Origin: Daldinia sp. FL1419
Taxonomy: Eukaryota; Ascomycota; Sordariomycetes; Xylariales; Hypoxylaceae
DNA: 64,000 nt
Direction: 5' to 3'
Assembly (NCBI GenBank): GCA_025201765.1
Contig: MU623341.1
Coordinates: 310,001-374,000, forward strand
How positions within the stretch are numbered: the stretch's first letter is position 1; every line of letters begins with the position of its first letter. This document shows, piece by piece, positions 35,129 through 47,921 of this stretch. The notes beneath the pieces are model-generated. The model was not told the origin of the DNA, did no database searches, and saw nothing but the letters and a program-made list of their open reading frames with translations. The position numbers were made by a program, and so were the translations under genes.

Positions 35129-36489
35129 GGCGTGCTATTGGTGCTCTCGGACCTACATATACACGATACCGAGGCGCGGATGTGACGTTTGGGGATGCCA
35201 CTAAGATCCTTCTTTCTAACTTGCTTCTTTTCTATTTTAAAGTCGAACATAAGAGGACTATATGAAAAGAGAAAGGCAGACGAGGCTTGAGTAAAGATGT
35301 ATGAATAAAATGAAAGAGTTGTATGGTCCAAAATAATATGAAAGACATCACTCACATGCCTATTAGAGATTAGCCGATTGGTAAGCTCACAATAAGTCAT
35401 CCAGGCCCCAGGGATGGTAGAATTCCGATTCTGTTTGGCGCATGTAAACTTTTATACGCGTATTGCTCGGCCTTGGAATACTAATTTTACCCCGGCGCTA
35501 CCAGGGTAATTCTCCTTTCTCTTTGATATTTAGCGATTGATTTCCATACAATCGTTTTTATTAGGATATATTAGCCAATAAGGGGCCATTCTACTATTTC
35601 CGACCCATAAATTTCCAGAAGTTTCATTAACTCCGAGACTTCCGGCGGCGTCTAGTGTGCACTGACTCTCATAGGCAAGTAGTAAATACCAGTGGCTTGA
35701 TGTTGAAATTGCCCCTAACTAAATGGGCTATAACCCAAAAGCCACCTTGAACCCAGGAGATAACTGCGGTTTTTGAAGACACCGTTGTTATCGAATCAAT
35801 ATCGACTTCGATCGAAATATCCATTGTACCGCCGCGTCTAGCATGAATTAGGTAACTATTCGGCTTATCTAATATATCTTCTCGATATTCTTTGCAGGAG
35901 AAACCTGCCGTATGATCCAACCCCTGAACGTAAGTGAGTTCATCGTTGGGGACCGTGACTTAGCTCGTCAGCTTTGACAAAAGTCTTAGGGATTTCCAGA
36001 CGTCCCAGATTTCCCAAACGTATTCAATTACTGATATGTAGGTAGATTATATACTTTCTCACTTTTTATGGGTCTATCGATATCCTATTACTATTAGCAG
36101 AGAAATTATGGGGATGCCTATGAGCTTACCTTCACGATGACAAATTCTAGCGAGCTCGCTCCCAATGTAATAAATCGAGTACCCCTATAGTATCCCCGAG
36201 AGTGTATGGAACAAAGCAAATTGAAAGTTTATAGTGAACATCCCCTCTTGCTGAAGCAATAAGTAACGGAATTTCGAGAATGAGTAGAGTAGCCTCCGAT
36301 GAACAATGGAGCTTAAGTGGTCTCCCAAGTTCACGCGGGAGCGCATCCCGATTTTCTTGGCTAGATTCGATTCGTCATTATTTGCTTCATCACCAGCAAG
36401 TAAGCCCGGGAACGGGTATCGAGCAAGTTGGTTGTTAGTGGCTAATAGTTATTATGAGTTTATTTTGGGTCTTGGTTCTTTGCGGTGTC
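35129..36489. other. Intergenic region upstream of the MFS gene
   Basis: No supported gene. A minus-strand open segment at 35669-35953 reads GLDHTAGFSCKEYRED and continues for about 94 codons without an ATG at its start; it looks protein-like but I recognise no family and see no splice partner. The rest is upstream sequence of the MFS gene and 3' flank of the fusion gene. Confidence 0.4.
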
Positions 36490-39443
36490 TCAACCGGGAC
36501 TACCAGGGCTATAGGGGCTATCAGGACTATCGGGGCTGGTGAGGCTGGTGGGGCTGTCGCCATTAATGTCATGGAGTTCTGTGGCTGTTCCAGGGTCAGA
36601 ACTTTTCCTCCCAGGAAGTGCAGTGTTCCCTCTGCTCAAAGCAACGGAAAAACGCTTGAGGAAACCGGTTTTCTCTTCGTCCATTGGCATGACACCCACC
36701 GAAGCCCTTCGTCGCGCCGCAAGAATTGTGTCAAGGTCCATATCCCGATTGGCTCGATCCTGTATTTTGGACTGGTCCTCGGCACCGACCCGAGCGTCAA
36801 CCAACATACGTGCATTTTGTTTCAAATCTAAGAAGAGGGAGAAAAAGCCGGTAATAACAAGAAGAGCGGGAACTAAGCTGAAAGCCGTCTGGATACTGCC
36901 ACCTTGTTCAGTGATTGCGTAGATGACGTATGGCCAAAATGCTGGCCCAGAAGCCCCCATAGTAATCCATGCCGCTGCTCGTTTTGTACGCTTGCCCTGT
37001 CCACGAAGCCCTAGGGTGAATATGAGAGGCCACATGGGTCCTTCAAAGAAGAAGAATAGAACCAATGGGATAGCAATGAGATTCGGATTAGTTTCGCGGA
37101 GAGCAGCTACCAAGATACCACATACAATGCTTAGTCCGGTCGTGATGCTCAACACTGTACGTGGTTGTGGCACTTTTGGATGCGTTGGGGATAGATAAGC
37201 TAGATATGCAGCAACGAAGCGTGAGATTGCGAAGGCAGTATGAGCAATGAGAAGGTAGTTTGGAACCGAGAGCATAAGGCCTGGGGGAGGTTGTAACGAT
37301 TCTTTTGTCGTATCCCTGGAGCCTGGTGGAACTTGTACGCGATCTTGTTGCGTTAAGATTTCGTGGAAAAAGATGCTGGTTGTTTCCTGACCTGCGACGT
37401 AAGTCCATTGGGCCAAAACGGCCAGCGTCAAGGTCCAGGTCCGAAGCTCAAATCCACCGCAGCTACGTTTTTTAGGATCCACCGGGAGGTACCGTGTTGA
37501 GTGCTCCATCTCAGCATCAGTTACCTCCGGTAACGGCATATAGTAAAAGAAAAGAGCTAACGCTGCGCAGAGAAGAGTAATGGCTAAATACGTCCATTGG
37601 ACGTCTAGCAGTGATAATGTTTCCGTGGTGTCGGAAGTAATTGGAGTAAAGAATATCTTCTGAGCTAGAAGTCCGCTTAAAACGGTGGTAATAGCCTGGA
37701 TGCCTTGAGCAAGACAAAGCCTCATTTCTGCATAATCCATCGGACCGCAAAATACAAGAAATGGATTGGCCCCTGTCTCGATAATCGCTAAGCCAAATCC
37801 GACAACAAAGTTGCAGATCATAAAACCGGCGAACGAGGTCAAAACAGCGCTAGGCCAAAACATGATTGTTCCCACGCCATAGAAACAGAGCCCTACAATA
37901 AACGTTGCTCTATATCCTCCAATTTGGTCCGGGCCATTCTTCTTCCTTCTTGTCCGGGAGTGTTCGTCATGTCGCAAAATCCATTCGCCGACAAGCAGCG
38001 GCCCAATTAAGTAACCCCCTCCAAAATAAATTGAAGACAACCCTATTGTTTCAGCAATTGACATACCCGAAACCGAGGAGACTGCGTCGTTGAGTTGGTT
38101 CAGTAGGCCGTAAGAGAACCCCCATAACAGAAATAAGATTGTGACCACAGTGCAGTACTTAAAGGAGTCCCGCACCGAGGTCCTAATCATGCTTTTGGGT
38201 CGGCGCATGTTTACGAACCCAAAATAAACCGAATTTTCGAATGCTGAGTAGGTCCCCGTAACACTCGTCAGCGCGGTAGGCGATCGATCGAGGGGATCAG
38301 GCGGAGGGGGATGCGAGCTCAAATCCGGCGTGGTGAGAAAATCGAGAGCAGATACCTGACTGTTCCGACTGCCCCCAGCATGGGTTTGAGAAGGTGGTGT
38401 GACCTGGTCATCAGTTAAGATACCCGAAGTCGGGGGCCGACCGGTATTCGAGCTTCCATTCCCGTCTGTTGAGGTATCCTTGTCGTAAGTCCGGGTCGCA
38501 TTGGGGTCAACCAACATAGCAGGCAAAATGCGACGGATGAGAGGTTTAAGTGTTGGAATGCATGCACATATTATACCAACATTTACCTCGACAGCAGACC
38601 ACATAAGGGAAAAGGATGCGTTCCAAGCAAACTGAGATGAATCCCCGAATGTCGCCTCCGGGTTACTCGAGGCCGTTGAGGAGACCTGAGTTATGGCCTG
38701 CTCGAGGTAATAGATACGGACGACGTCAACTATGGTGACGAATATACCTAGGGTAAACGTAAATATTAAGATGATTTTTTGTCGCCGTGGAAGCCTCATG
38801 CTAGTTAGAACAGGTAGTGGCAGAGCTAGGATTGCGAGGTCTGTTACGACGTTGACCGGTGCTGAACATATGAACTCGGTAAGCAATGGGATGCAGTATG
38901 CCGTATCGGGATATGGATCAAATGCCGCTTGGACCGGGCGGCACTGAAAGATATTGATCAGCGTCAGAACCGCACCAGCCAAGTTGACAATAACCAGAAC
39001 AGCCCACGAAGCTAACCGTAATACCCTCTGCGTATTCTTAGATAGGCGAAGATAAAATACCAGGACGGAAGTCTTCGTAGCCATCAAGGCCGGGTTCTGA
39101 GATACGGTTAGTTTTCAGCTCAACATAGCCCTTATAGTAAGATTGAACTTACATAGAGCACTGAAAAGGCATATTCACTACGCCGCAGGGCATTCCAATT
39201 TTCAGCAGGTATGTCCTCGTCATGTCGGCCAAGTCCCTTGCTAGCACCCAGATTGATAGCGAAGCTAAGGCCAAAGGCGACAATCCAGGCAATGACGATG
39301 AAATAATCGTCCCAGGTGACGCTTCGTACGATACGGATTCGACAGAGCAGCCTTGCCGCAACGATGCAACTAGTCAGGACAAGCGTTGCCGTGGTCACAG
39401 CAAATACTGCAGGACCGCGATTGGGGAAATCGCTTGACGACAT
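36490..39443 (-). CDS. Rhodopsin-like 7TM receptor fused to FucP/FHS-type MFS transporter
   Basis: Two exons on the minus strand, 39443-39153 and 39096-36490, give 965 aa. Residues 1-295 are a complete PTH11-type rhodopsin-like domain: VTWDDYFIVIAW, NPALMATKTSVLVFYLRL, FQCRPV, CIPLLTEFICSAPVNVVTDLAILALPLP and VEVNVGIICACIPTLKPLIRRI. A Ser/Pro/Thr-rich linker (about 300-395) follows. Residues 410-855 are a complete major-facilitator domain of the fucose:H+ symporter family: LFLLWGFSYGLLNQLNDA, GFGLAIIETGANPFLVFCGP, AQGIQAITTVLSG, GQETTSIFFHEIL and FEGPMWPLIFTLGLRG. The tail has a basic RRR patch and ends in Ser-Pro repeats (SPDSPDSPYSPGSPG). The single intron (39097-39152) is inside the receptor part; the receptor end, linker and transporter are one uninterrupted 2607-base exon. 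FHS carriers import 6-deoxy-sugars or glucose/galactose. A combined sensor-transporter role is inferred. The transporter could also be translated separately from the ATG of MRRPKSM (about residue 394). Confidence 0.85.
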
Positions 39444-42400
39444 ATTTGGTATGGGGATGTCGTTTGCGACTAGGTACCTCAGGCAAGGCCATTAGAACGT
39501 ATCCGCTCCTTGGAGGAGATGGGATAGATGCCTTTTTAGGGGGGACGTGAATTATAGTATATTCGACCAAAGTGGTCCCGCTAAGATTAAGGCGATTGTG
39601 TTTCTTTGGTTTAATTTACGTGGGGACATCAAGTGAATAAAAACCATGTAGCACTAGTCGACCTATAATCAATGTGCTTATATAAGTGTAGTCCGGTGGG
39701 ACGTTGAGAACGAATCGTCGTTGAGGTCGTAATTCTTCAGGGGTGTCGATTTAAACCCAATATCGGCCAAAGGGTGTGAGAATTGACCAGAGGCGTCAGG
39801 GGGGAAAAAGATAGCAGGAGAGAAGAAAAGTAAAGAAAAGAAAAGGGTAAAAAAGATGCGAATTGGTGGCGGTGAGGAGAGCTGGAACTATTGTAAATGA
39901 GGCAGACAAGACCGCCTACCCCGCGACCGCCATAGGTGAATAACAATGACCTAGGCCGAAGGGGGGAGCGAGGTAGTGGGATGTAGCGGGAAGATGGAGA
40001 ATGGAAACAGATGCACAAAGACCTCGCGTATGAGTTGTATTTGCGTATTAGGTGTTTATGACCTTATGTGCGTAAGGGTATACGTGTATGTGTATGTGCA
40101 ATGAGAAATTGGGGGGAAGAGGGAAAAAACAAAACAAAAAACACCAGTACCAAAGAACTAAAAGGATACTAGTATACCAGAAAAGCCGCAAATTTGGCCC
40201 CTTCTCGGCTGCTGTAATGTACTGATTACAAGATGTCCGCAATGAGATGTTTTTTTTTTTTTTCTTTAATTCGATTTAGTAGCTTGGCGTATTTGGAGGA
40301 GGAGAGTTGTCCTGCAGGTTCGGAAGTAGAAAGTAGTGTGAAGGAAGACCTTTCCCTAGGTAAGCTTAAACCTGAGCCTACGATTATAGTACACCCAATT
40401 ACCCTCGGGCACTAAGGTAAGTACGTAGTATCTACTATGTACGCGAAAATTTTTTGTTAGCGACCTACCTAGCTGTCCTCGCTAGCTCGGCTACTTTGGT
40501 GGAACTTGCTAGCTTCCGCTGGGATGACGTTGATACGCTTAGAAATAGACAAGGATAACGAGCCTCTCCACTTTAACAACTGCTAGTTACCCCAGATTGG
40601 CCCCAGATCTACGTCGCATTCTAACGTTTGTTTCACTGATTGGAACAGTTAACGAAGACCGTTTTAGTGTTTAGAGTACCGGCAAGGTGGGCTTGTCTTT
40701 AGCATTGTTTTAGCATTGTCTAACCTCGATAAACCTGAAAGGCTCGAGTTTATTACTGACCTACTCCTTGCCCCCTTTCAGCTTGAATGTAAATTCTTCT
40801 TTGTTGGATTAGGTGGTTGCATGTGCCATAACTCTCCCCATGCTTCAGCTACTAAAACCTGTGCGCACGATTTTAGCACAACGGTGGTTCGGCTTAGCCT
40901 ATCCTAAGTTTAGGTGCTTTACCCACCCACGCACATAGTAGTAGACGGACGAAGCCCGAGTCGACCTCTCTCAAAAGCGTGTTGAATTGTTCAAATGTAT
41001 GGTTTGCTGTAGGTACATTATTCGGCGAGCTTGCGTCTCGTTATTGCTTAACAACCGCTATCGTTCTCAATGTGGTACGCAAACACATAACGTGGTGATA
41101 CTAGGTGATATAACTTACCAAGGTCACATATCTCGTTTTATACCTTTTTTGGCTATCTGGTCAATTGTGTACTCTGCACATGGGCACCGTATTGCACTTC
41201 TCTTAAGATCGGTTGGCTAATACCACACAACCGTCCCGTTACGTTATATTTGACCAATGAAAACCACCATAAATCTCTCCGCTTTAATCAATCCCTTTCC
41301 TTACATACTATCCCGGTTCTATATATAGCGCTTTTAACTATGGCGAAATTATTTCCCCTCGCGATTGGGAAGTCCTGACATGGTAATCCGCGTGAAACTT
41401 CACGTTCTGTTGTTAGATACGTACAAGTAATAAGTAGATTCAAGTCTTAGTGAATCCTCCAGGTGCCCCAGTCAGGGAGATTCGAATTAGCGGCCATGTT
41501 AACTCGTTTCCGGTTTAGCACCATACTGAATACTCATCTCGTTATTCTCGATACTCCACCTACCCTTACGCGTGACTTTAATCTAGACTTGACACGACTC
41601 TGGATCATCTTATTAATATGCAATGACTATAAGCTAGCAGACCGGACATTCCACGTTGATCACGCTTATAAGTCAAGAGAGGGGAAAATAAAGGTTATGA
41701 AAACACATTTAGCATCCTTACATGCACGGGTCCAGCGACTATAGCGCACCAAGGGCGGCGACACACCACTGTAGACCACTCGTGTAAGTCATAAGTGCTC
41801 CAGAATTAGAGTCAAAATACTAGGATGCGCAATTTCAAGGATAGGAAAGTACCTATTTCCCTCACTACCAATCTCCATTCATATTCTCGCGGGAAAATAT
41901 TTGTTCCTAATATATATTAGGTACCTACTATGTAAGTGAAACTCTACTTCACAGCCTAAGGAGTCCACATCCATTACATAAGCCGAGGATCTCGCAGCCC
42001 CCTTTGCAGAACACACGGGAACCCGAACAGATAATGTCGTCAGAACTTTCCCCATATCAATTCTCCATTGTTAATTAAGCTTAAAGCGAAGCTAACATTC
42101 CCGATTACACCCCGCATACACGAAACCGTAAGCTTATATAACTGTAAGCTTGTATAACCGTATTGCTTTGTGAAATCTCGATTTAGGGGCAGAGGCGTAT
42201 CGAGTGAGCCAGCTGGAGGCCAAGTAGGGCACAACGCGTGCGTGCCTGAAACCCAGGCCGTAGCTTATACGCTTCTAGAGAATTTAAATATATTGCCGCC
42301 CCAGCCATGAGCGAGTTTAGTGTTGTCCCCTATTAGCACTATCGTACGTTATTTACTACCTAAGTACCAATTCAACTGTGGTGCCTATCACCGAAATTGA

Positions 42401-44672
42401 GAAGCGAATGAAGAGGCTATCCCCACAACTTTGATGATGGGGCAGACTAAGATTTATCGGATAACCAACTGGTAACGACTTCCATTATCCTGGTTTGAAA
42501 ACTGTCTATACATAGAAGTACCGGATTCTAAGCCATACAAAATCCCTTTACTCAAAATTTAGACTTACCGTAGCCAATTACTATATCAATGCCTATCAAT
42601 TTTCTACATTACGATCACCGTTAAGATTATAGTAGTTTAGATCTGACGCTAGGTATGTATCATTTATTCTTTATCAGTCTATGCTTACTGATTTAGGTAT
42701 CTAAGAAAACGTGCTTATTTTCCTAGTTCTATCATCCACTAGCTACATAGTATCAGCGTCTACTATACTAATATTTTACATTACATCTACGGATATTCTT
42801 GATTTATCCCCTGAGCCACGAATTACACAGCTGAACGATGCACCAACAACGGAACTTTCTCTTAACTTATACCCTCTAGAATATCATGTTAGTCGGTTTT
42901 AGACAGCAGAACATGCTATGGTTATCGTCGTTGAATTAAACTACAACATCGATGCAATGTGACCCGAAGTATGCAATGACCCCATTAGGAAGGTGTGGAT
43001 CTGCGAAGTAAACCACATACAACGACATTAGAGGTTGATACCCAATTAGGTAGTTCAGTCGAAGGGCTCTGAATTTAGATTTGCTAAAAAAGGTACTAAG
43101 CAAGAAGGCAGACATGATCAAAAGCCAATGTACCTTTTTCTCTCGCAATCATGCGATTCCGTAACCCGGAGAACATTCGCGCTAGGTTATTCGCCCCTCC
43201 TTTTAGGATTTCAATCATCGACTAGCAACATCGACTACTGGAAGAAATATATAGGTACCCAACTACCCTGAATGGTATAGATCGCATGGATAGCTAGGTA
43301 CGGACTCCTTGTAAATATACTCAAAGGTGCAGTTGAGTTATATGATATGTACCTAGGTATCAATTCACCTCCAGGTACCTACCTAGAGACCCCAGACTAG
43401 ATGTAGGTTATTTAAGGCACCTACCTTAGTAGGTAAGCATGGAGATGAACATGGCATATCCAGTAGGGCAATTGGGACTTGCAGACTTAGTTGCACGTTG
43501 GTAGCGATCTGCGGCTGGCAAGATTACCTTCAAGAACCGCACATTCGAAAGAGCGGCTAAGATCTACGTATACCTATTTACGAAGCATTATGGACGTCTA
43601 GTGGGTAAGGTGGTCCAATTTTCAAATTGATAACTCCTGAGTGGTGGGAAAGCTGTGGCCTAGATGCCTGGGACGATAGTAGTAAGTACCTACCTACATA
43701 TGTAGGTACCTATCTATCAATTTCATGCATGTTACCACTTTACAACTTAAAACATACAATACAGGCACCCAACAGTGGAAGACTCATTAACAAGCAAGCT
43801 AAAAGGGGTTAGTGGTGTAATGGCGCATACCCTATTCTAATTCTACGCTCCAGATGGCCAGCTCGAGCGCCTTCCCCAGGTAGTCAAGACAAACCTAAGG
43901 TTAGAGGAGAGAAGGAGAAGGCTACATACCTACATATAGGTTTAAGTTCTACCTAAATTTACTGAACTATTCCATACCCCGTTCATTTATTCTTAGGTAC
44001 TTCCCAATTAACGATAGTTCACCTTTCCCGTCATCAACTACACGGTAAGAATACCCATACTTCAAACTTTCATACATATAAGCATACCTAGGTTCAAATA
44101 GTTACTAGTAGTTGCTTTTTTATTGAGACCTCCCGACAAAGACGAGTTAAAAACCTGTAGGTACTTACCTTCGTATGTAAGTATACTAGGGTTTTGGTGG
44201 CTTTCTTCGTTGATTCAACAGGTAAAATAGGGACCTACCTAGGTACTCGTGACCCTATGGAAGGTACATCATTTCTACCTATGTAAGTTTACCTGGTATA
44301 CATATGGTAAGAACGCCCGAAGGAAAGGTACAAAGTGGTAGGGACAGATGGCAGGTACAAACTTCGGAAGGTGCAAAACACTAAGGTTACACTATGTATT
44401 CAGAGACTTCTGAGGAGCCACTCACTTTTAGATATTCCTACAAATGCGACATTCTCTCATCCATCTCCCATTTTATCTAGAACTGAGTTGAGTTAGGGTT
44501 TTAATTAGTACACAAGAAAGAGATGTCTGCCAAGCCAACGTCCACAATATCGGAGCGAATTTAAGAGTAAATATCCTAATGAGGAACTGCGGATACTAAT
44601 GCATACCTGACACTCTTACCGACCTATGAGATCCTAAGGAATTTTTTCTAACATTAAATCTATTTTATTAAT
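39444..44672. other. Five-kilobase gene-poor region rich in TACCTAGGTA motifs
   Basis: No supported gene in 5.2 kb. Frames at 39737-40242, 40716-41220, 41463-41744, 42711-42902 and 43627-43812 are short, many lack an ATG, and resemble nothing known to me. A T run lies at 40250-40263. TACCTAGGTA, TAGGTACCTA and longer AGGTACCTACCTAG forms cluster at about 43250-43440, 43680-43720 and 44150-44300. The first few hundred bases are the promoter region of the fusion gene; the last few serve the OB-fold gene at 44673. Confidence 0.4.
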
Positions 44673-46310
44673 ATGAATACCCCTTTCCCATCAATCCAAG
44701 CATTTTACTCTAGGGAGGTGCCATCCAACCTCCAACAGGAAGATATAGAAACCTCGAGTTTCCCTGGTCCGGGTGATGGCTTCACGTCGTCAGAAGTAGA
44801 AGCAGCTATTAGCCCTCTTTCACGACGGTGGAAACCACCAAGATCGTATGAAACATGTCCTATTTCACTCTTACAGACGGGACCCTTCAACTATGAGATT
44901 TCCGGCAGGATCGTAAACTTTTCTACTAATCCTCAGGAGCAAGGATATCATTTCCTTGTTATATCTGATGGATCGGCAGCTATCGCGGTATAGTCATGAG
45001 GGCTGAATAGCCTGTTTCCTATTCTGATACTGATAAATATTGCAGGTTAAGCTTTACTATGCGAAAGCGTCTGATTACCAGTTACTATTCGGCCAGCGGG
45101 TCACGATTTGGACAACCTTTATCGGTAATTCGACCCAGGGTAGTTCGGGCAATATACCGTTTTGCACGTCATCTACCAAAATCTACCCGGGTCGCAGCAT
45201 TGCAACACACATTATCTTTCATAACGACCCACTTGATTCGGACGGCTACCGCATCCTGCGTCGTCCATTGGACTGTAATTTAAAGGAGTATACTTATCTT
45301 TCTGGTCTTATGACTTTAAAGGCTTATCTTTCCACCGGATACGATACGACGGAGAGCAAGATTCTTATCTGCGTGCGAAGCGTCGGGCCACGTAGGACCG
45401 TCTACTCGAAAAAACGCCAATGTGATCTTGGTATGGTGGACGTAAGTATTTTTGATGATACGGCAACCTGCGTCCTGAGGCTTTGGCAGGATAAAGTTCC
45501 TTCAGCTAGAACTTGGATTCCAAATCACACCATCCTCCTGATATCCAAACCAACCTGTCGAGAGGATAACCCGCAGTCTGGATTAGGCATTGGCTACACT
45601 TCGATGATCGATGTGGATCCTGAGTTCCCTGATGCGTACTGGCTCAGAAATAAGGTTAAAAACATGAGCAAAAAGCAGAGCGTACATGTTCCCTTCCCAT
45701 GTGATACTTGGGATATCAATCTTGCAATCCGCGGTCCCAGTAGGACATTATTCACGATCGCCGACATCGAAGACCAGGTCCGTAATCCGGAGTCTGGGCT
45801 CGACTTTACTGGAAAATTGAATGTGATGATTCTTGAAGTGGGATTAACGGAACAGTGGTGGAAGCGCAGTTTCTGCTGTCTCGAATGGTGAGTGCAGGAG
45901 CATACCTTAATCTGTCCGATCTAAACACCTACTTGCTTAGTTGTGGTTTACCGGTTTACGCCAACAAACCGGTCGCAGTTTGCAAGAACTGTGACGCGCA
46001 GCGGGATTTAGCACCCAATCCGCGGATAATTGGATCAATGGTCGACGAAAGCGGTATGATCATAGCTAGTAAGCTCATCTGGCATGATAGTGCTTGGACT
46101 CAATTATTCTTCGGGTGTTCCTTGAACGAATTACAAATCGAAGACAACTCGGAAATCAACCTAGTGGAACAATCATGGGAAGACCTCACGATACTTGACA
46201 CCGCCGCGCTCAGAGATATTGAGGAACGACTGCTATACGCACGAGTCACGTTGACTTTCGGTTGGTCGTCTCAACTCGAAAGACTCTGCATTATGGGAGT
46301 TGAGTGGTAG
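44673..46310 (+). CDS. OB-fold ssDNA-binding protein, RPA1/MEIOB-like
   Basis: Three exons, 44673-44987, 45046-45887 and 45941-46310, give 508 aa. An OB fold opens at about residue 70 (FNYEISGRIVNFST, HFLVISDGSAAIAVKLYYAK, GQRVTIWTTFIG). A second follows from about 190 (KILICVRSVGPRR, DLGMVDVSIFDDTATCVLRLWQDK, WIPNHTILLISKP). A third, C-terminal one carries a zinc-ribbon motif CCLECCGLPVYANKPVAVCKNC at about 381-402, then MVDESGMIIASKLIWHDSAWTQLFFG. Three OB folds with a zinc ribbon in the last is the architecture of RPA70 DBD-A/B/C and of MEIOB, the meiosis-specific RPA1 paralogue. A role in meiotic recombination on ssDNA is inferred. The second intron (45888-45940, GTGAGT to CTTAG, branch CTAAAC) is essential: it restores the zinc ribbon and removes an apparent frame break. 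Assignment to MEIOB rather than another RPA1 relative is uncertain. Confidence 0.7.
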
Positions 46311-46763
46311 TGGATCATACAAAGTTGAATTTATAGTACCAGCTCATTTGGTAGACCTGGGGGGGTTGCGTCAGGCTGCTTCAGCGAACATGTGAGGGAA
46401 AATGATATAGCTAACGTGGATCTGACTAGATACACCATCGTGTTATAAGAGGGTAAAGTATATTATTTAGCTTGCTTTAATCACTCCCTGGCTATGTGTT
46501 CCAAAATCATTACACTTCCCCTGGAGACATGTAAAATAGAGGGGGTTTTCATTTGCCAAAGATCCGAAAAGGTTAAAAATAACCGTTTTTCATGACGCCT
46601 ATCCCACATGCTCTCTATTTGTCACTACCATTATCTCATCATATTATGTCGATGAAAATGGAAGACATTGGCATAAATCATTAAGTCCTTCCATCTTTAT
46701 TACACCGTGATCCCTTTTTAAATATTCCCCCCAGTATTAATATTCAAGTCAAATACCCTTCGT
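46311..46763. other. Convergent 3' region
   Basis: 3' flanks of the OB-fold gene (plus) and of the coiled-coil gene (minus). No gene or repeat recognised. Confidence 0.5.
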
Positions 46764-47921
46764 TCATTTGTCTCCAAACAAACTAAACCGGAAACGACCG
46801 CCCTTCATCTTTTGCGAGGTCCGTCCGAATGATTGTTGGGAATTGATGCGGCGGTGCGACGATGGCGGAGGCGCGAACTCGTCGTCATCGTCGTCGTCAT
46901 CATCCTGGAAGCTCATGGGCCGTGTCTGCTGTCGCGCCAATGGTATTTGGTGCTGTTGCGGCAGCTCCCGGGGAGTAGGTGGGGGCAACGGATCTCCGCG
47001 CATGGCGCGCTCGACGTCCATATATTGTCGTTTATAGTCGTCGTGTTTGCCCTTGGCCTCAAGGAACCTCGTCTCCGCGTCGGCGCGTCGTTCCTGGAGC
47101 GCGCGGATCTCGGCGTCCAGGCGGTCCATTTCGTCCTGCTCGCGATGCATCAGTTCGGCGTATTCGTGCACCTTCTGGTCTAGCGGCTGTAACACGCAGT
47201 CCATGACGCTGGGGCTCTTGAGCCGCTGGATGGATGCGCCGAGATTGGCATTGGGGACTGCTAGGCTTGGATCGGATGCCGAGGCTGCGGCTGCTGCTGC
47301 GGCTTTGGCTTGGGCTTGGGCTTGCTGGATCTGGGGGTGGTTCGAGGGGTAGCCTGCGGAGTTCCGAGGGGGCGAGGATCCGCCAGAACTACTAGGCGGT
47401 CGCGGTCCTGCTACGGGTTTGCCCGGTCCAGTGCGCCGGCCATTCTGGCGCTGGATTCTCCCGTCGCCGCTGGTGCGGTCTGCGACGAGCATTTCTTCGG
47501 AACGGCTGCTGCCCGAGTAAGACGGAGGCCGGGATTGATTGGGCGTGTTTCCTCCCTGCGGGGGGAACGAATTTGTCAACGGCGGTCTGCTTTGCGACGG
47601 ACTGTTACCGGGTTGGCTGCCCTGACTGAAGCGCTGCTGTTGCTGTTGCGGGGGGATTTGAGAAGGCTGGCCTTGCATAGCAGGACCGTGGTTTGCGCTA
47701 GGAATGGAATTGGCACCTAGGCCGGACATGGGACCTCGGTTGTTATCGAGAAATTCGTAAAAATCGTCGTGACTATCGAAGCGCGGGGCTTTCCCGCTGC
47801 TGTGATACGCTGCCGCCGCCGCGTCGTCGTAGTCACGTGGTTGTTGTTGAGCCTGGCGCGGGCGTGGTCTGGAAGAGGGTGAATTCATAGTAGTACGATG
47901 TCGGGATGTACTACTACTCAT
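46764..47921 (-). CDS. Hypothetical low-complexity protein with coiled coil
   Basis: Single exon of 385 aa on the minus strand. Family not recognised. Residues 1-200 are disordered: Pro/Gln/Ser/Gly-rich with a Gln run (PPQQQQQRFSQ) and a conserved-looking FDSHDDFYEFLDNNRGPMSGLG near 48-69. An Ala-rich stretch follows. Residues 230-310 (LKSPSVMDCVLQPLDQKVHEYAEL to DDYKRQYMDVERAMRG) are charged with heptad spacing and should form a coiled coil. The tail has a run of eight Asp and ends basic and aromatic (GGRFRFSLFGDK). No signal or membrane segment is seen. GC-rich third positions and the mix of disorder and one coiled coil suggest a scaffold or trafficking adaptor; this is only inference. ATG at 47921 is first; 47888 is an alternative. 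Confidence 0.75.
   Translation of the reverse strand: MSSSTSRHRTTMNSPSSRPRPRQAQQQPRDYDDAAAAAYHSSGKAPRFDSHDDFYEFLDNNRGPMSGLGANSIPSANHGPAMQGQPSQIPPQQQQQRFSQGSQPGNSPSQSRPPLTNSFPPQGGNTPNQSRPPSYSGSSRSEEMLVADRTSGDGRIQRQNGRRTGPGKPVAGPRPPSSSGGSSPPRNSAGYPSNHPQIQQAQAQAKAAAAAAASASDPSLAVPNANLGASIQRLKSPSVMDCVLQPLDQKVHEYAELMHREQDEMDRLDAEIRALQERRADAETRFLEAKGKHDDYKRQYMDVERAMRGDPLPPPTPRELPQQHQIPLARQQTRPMSFQDDDDDDDDEFAPPPSSHRRINSQQSFGRTSQKMKGGRFRFSLFGDK

Noticed and set aside
40098..40263. Repeat of GCAATGAGA near a poly-T run, possible retroposon
   Set aside because: Both copies lie on the same side of the T run, so they cannot be the target duplication of a minus-strand insertion.
45838..45940. Apparent frameshift in the OB-fold gene (one frame stops at 45891 while another frame opens near 45855)
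   Set aside because: A 53-base intron, GTGAGT at 45888 to CTTAG at 45940 with a CTAAAC branch site, joins the first frame to the downstream one and restores the zinc-ribbon cysteines. No frameshift is needed.
46768..47720. Several long plus-strand frames opposite the coiled-coil gene
   Set aside because: They are antisense shadows of the GC-rich minus-strand exon, with no start context or family.
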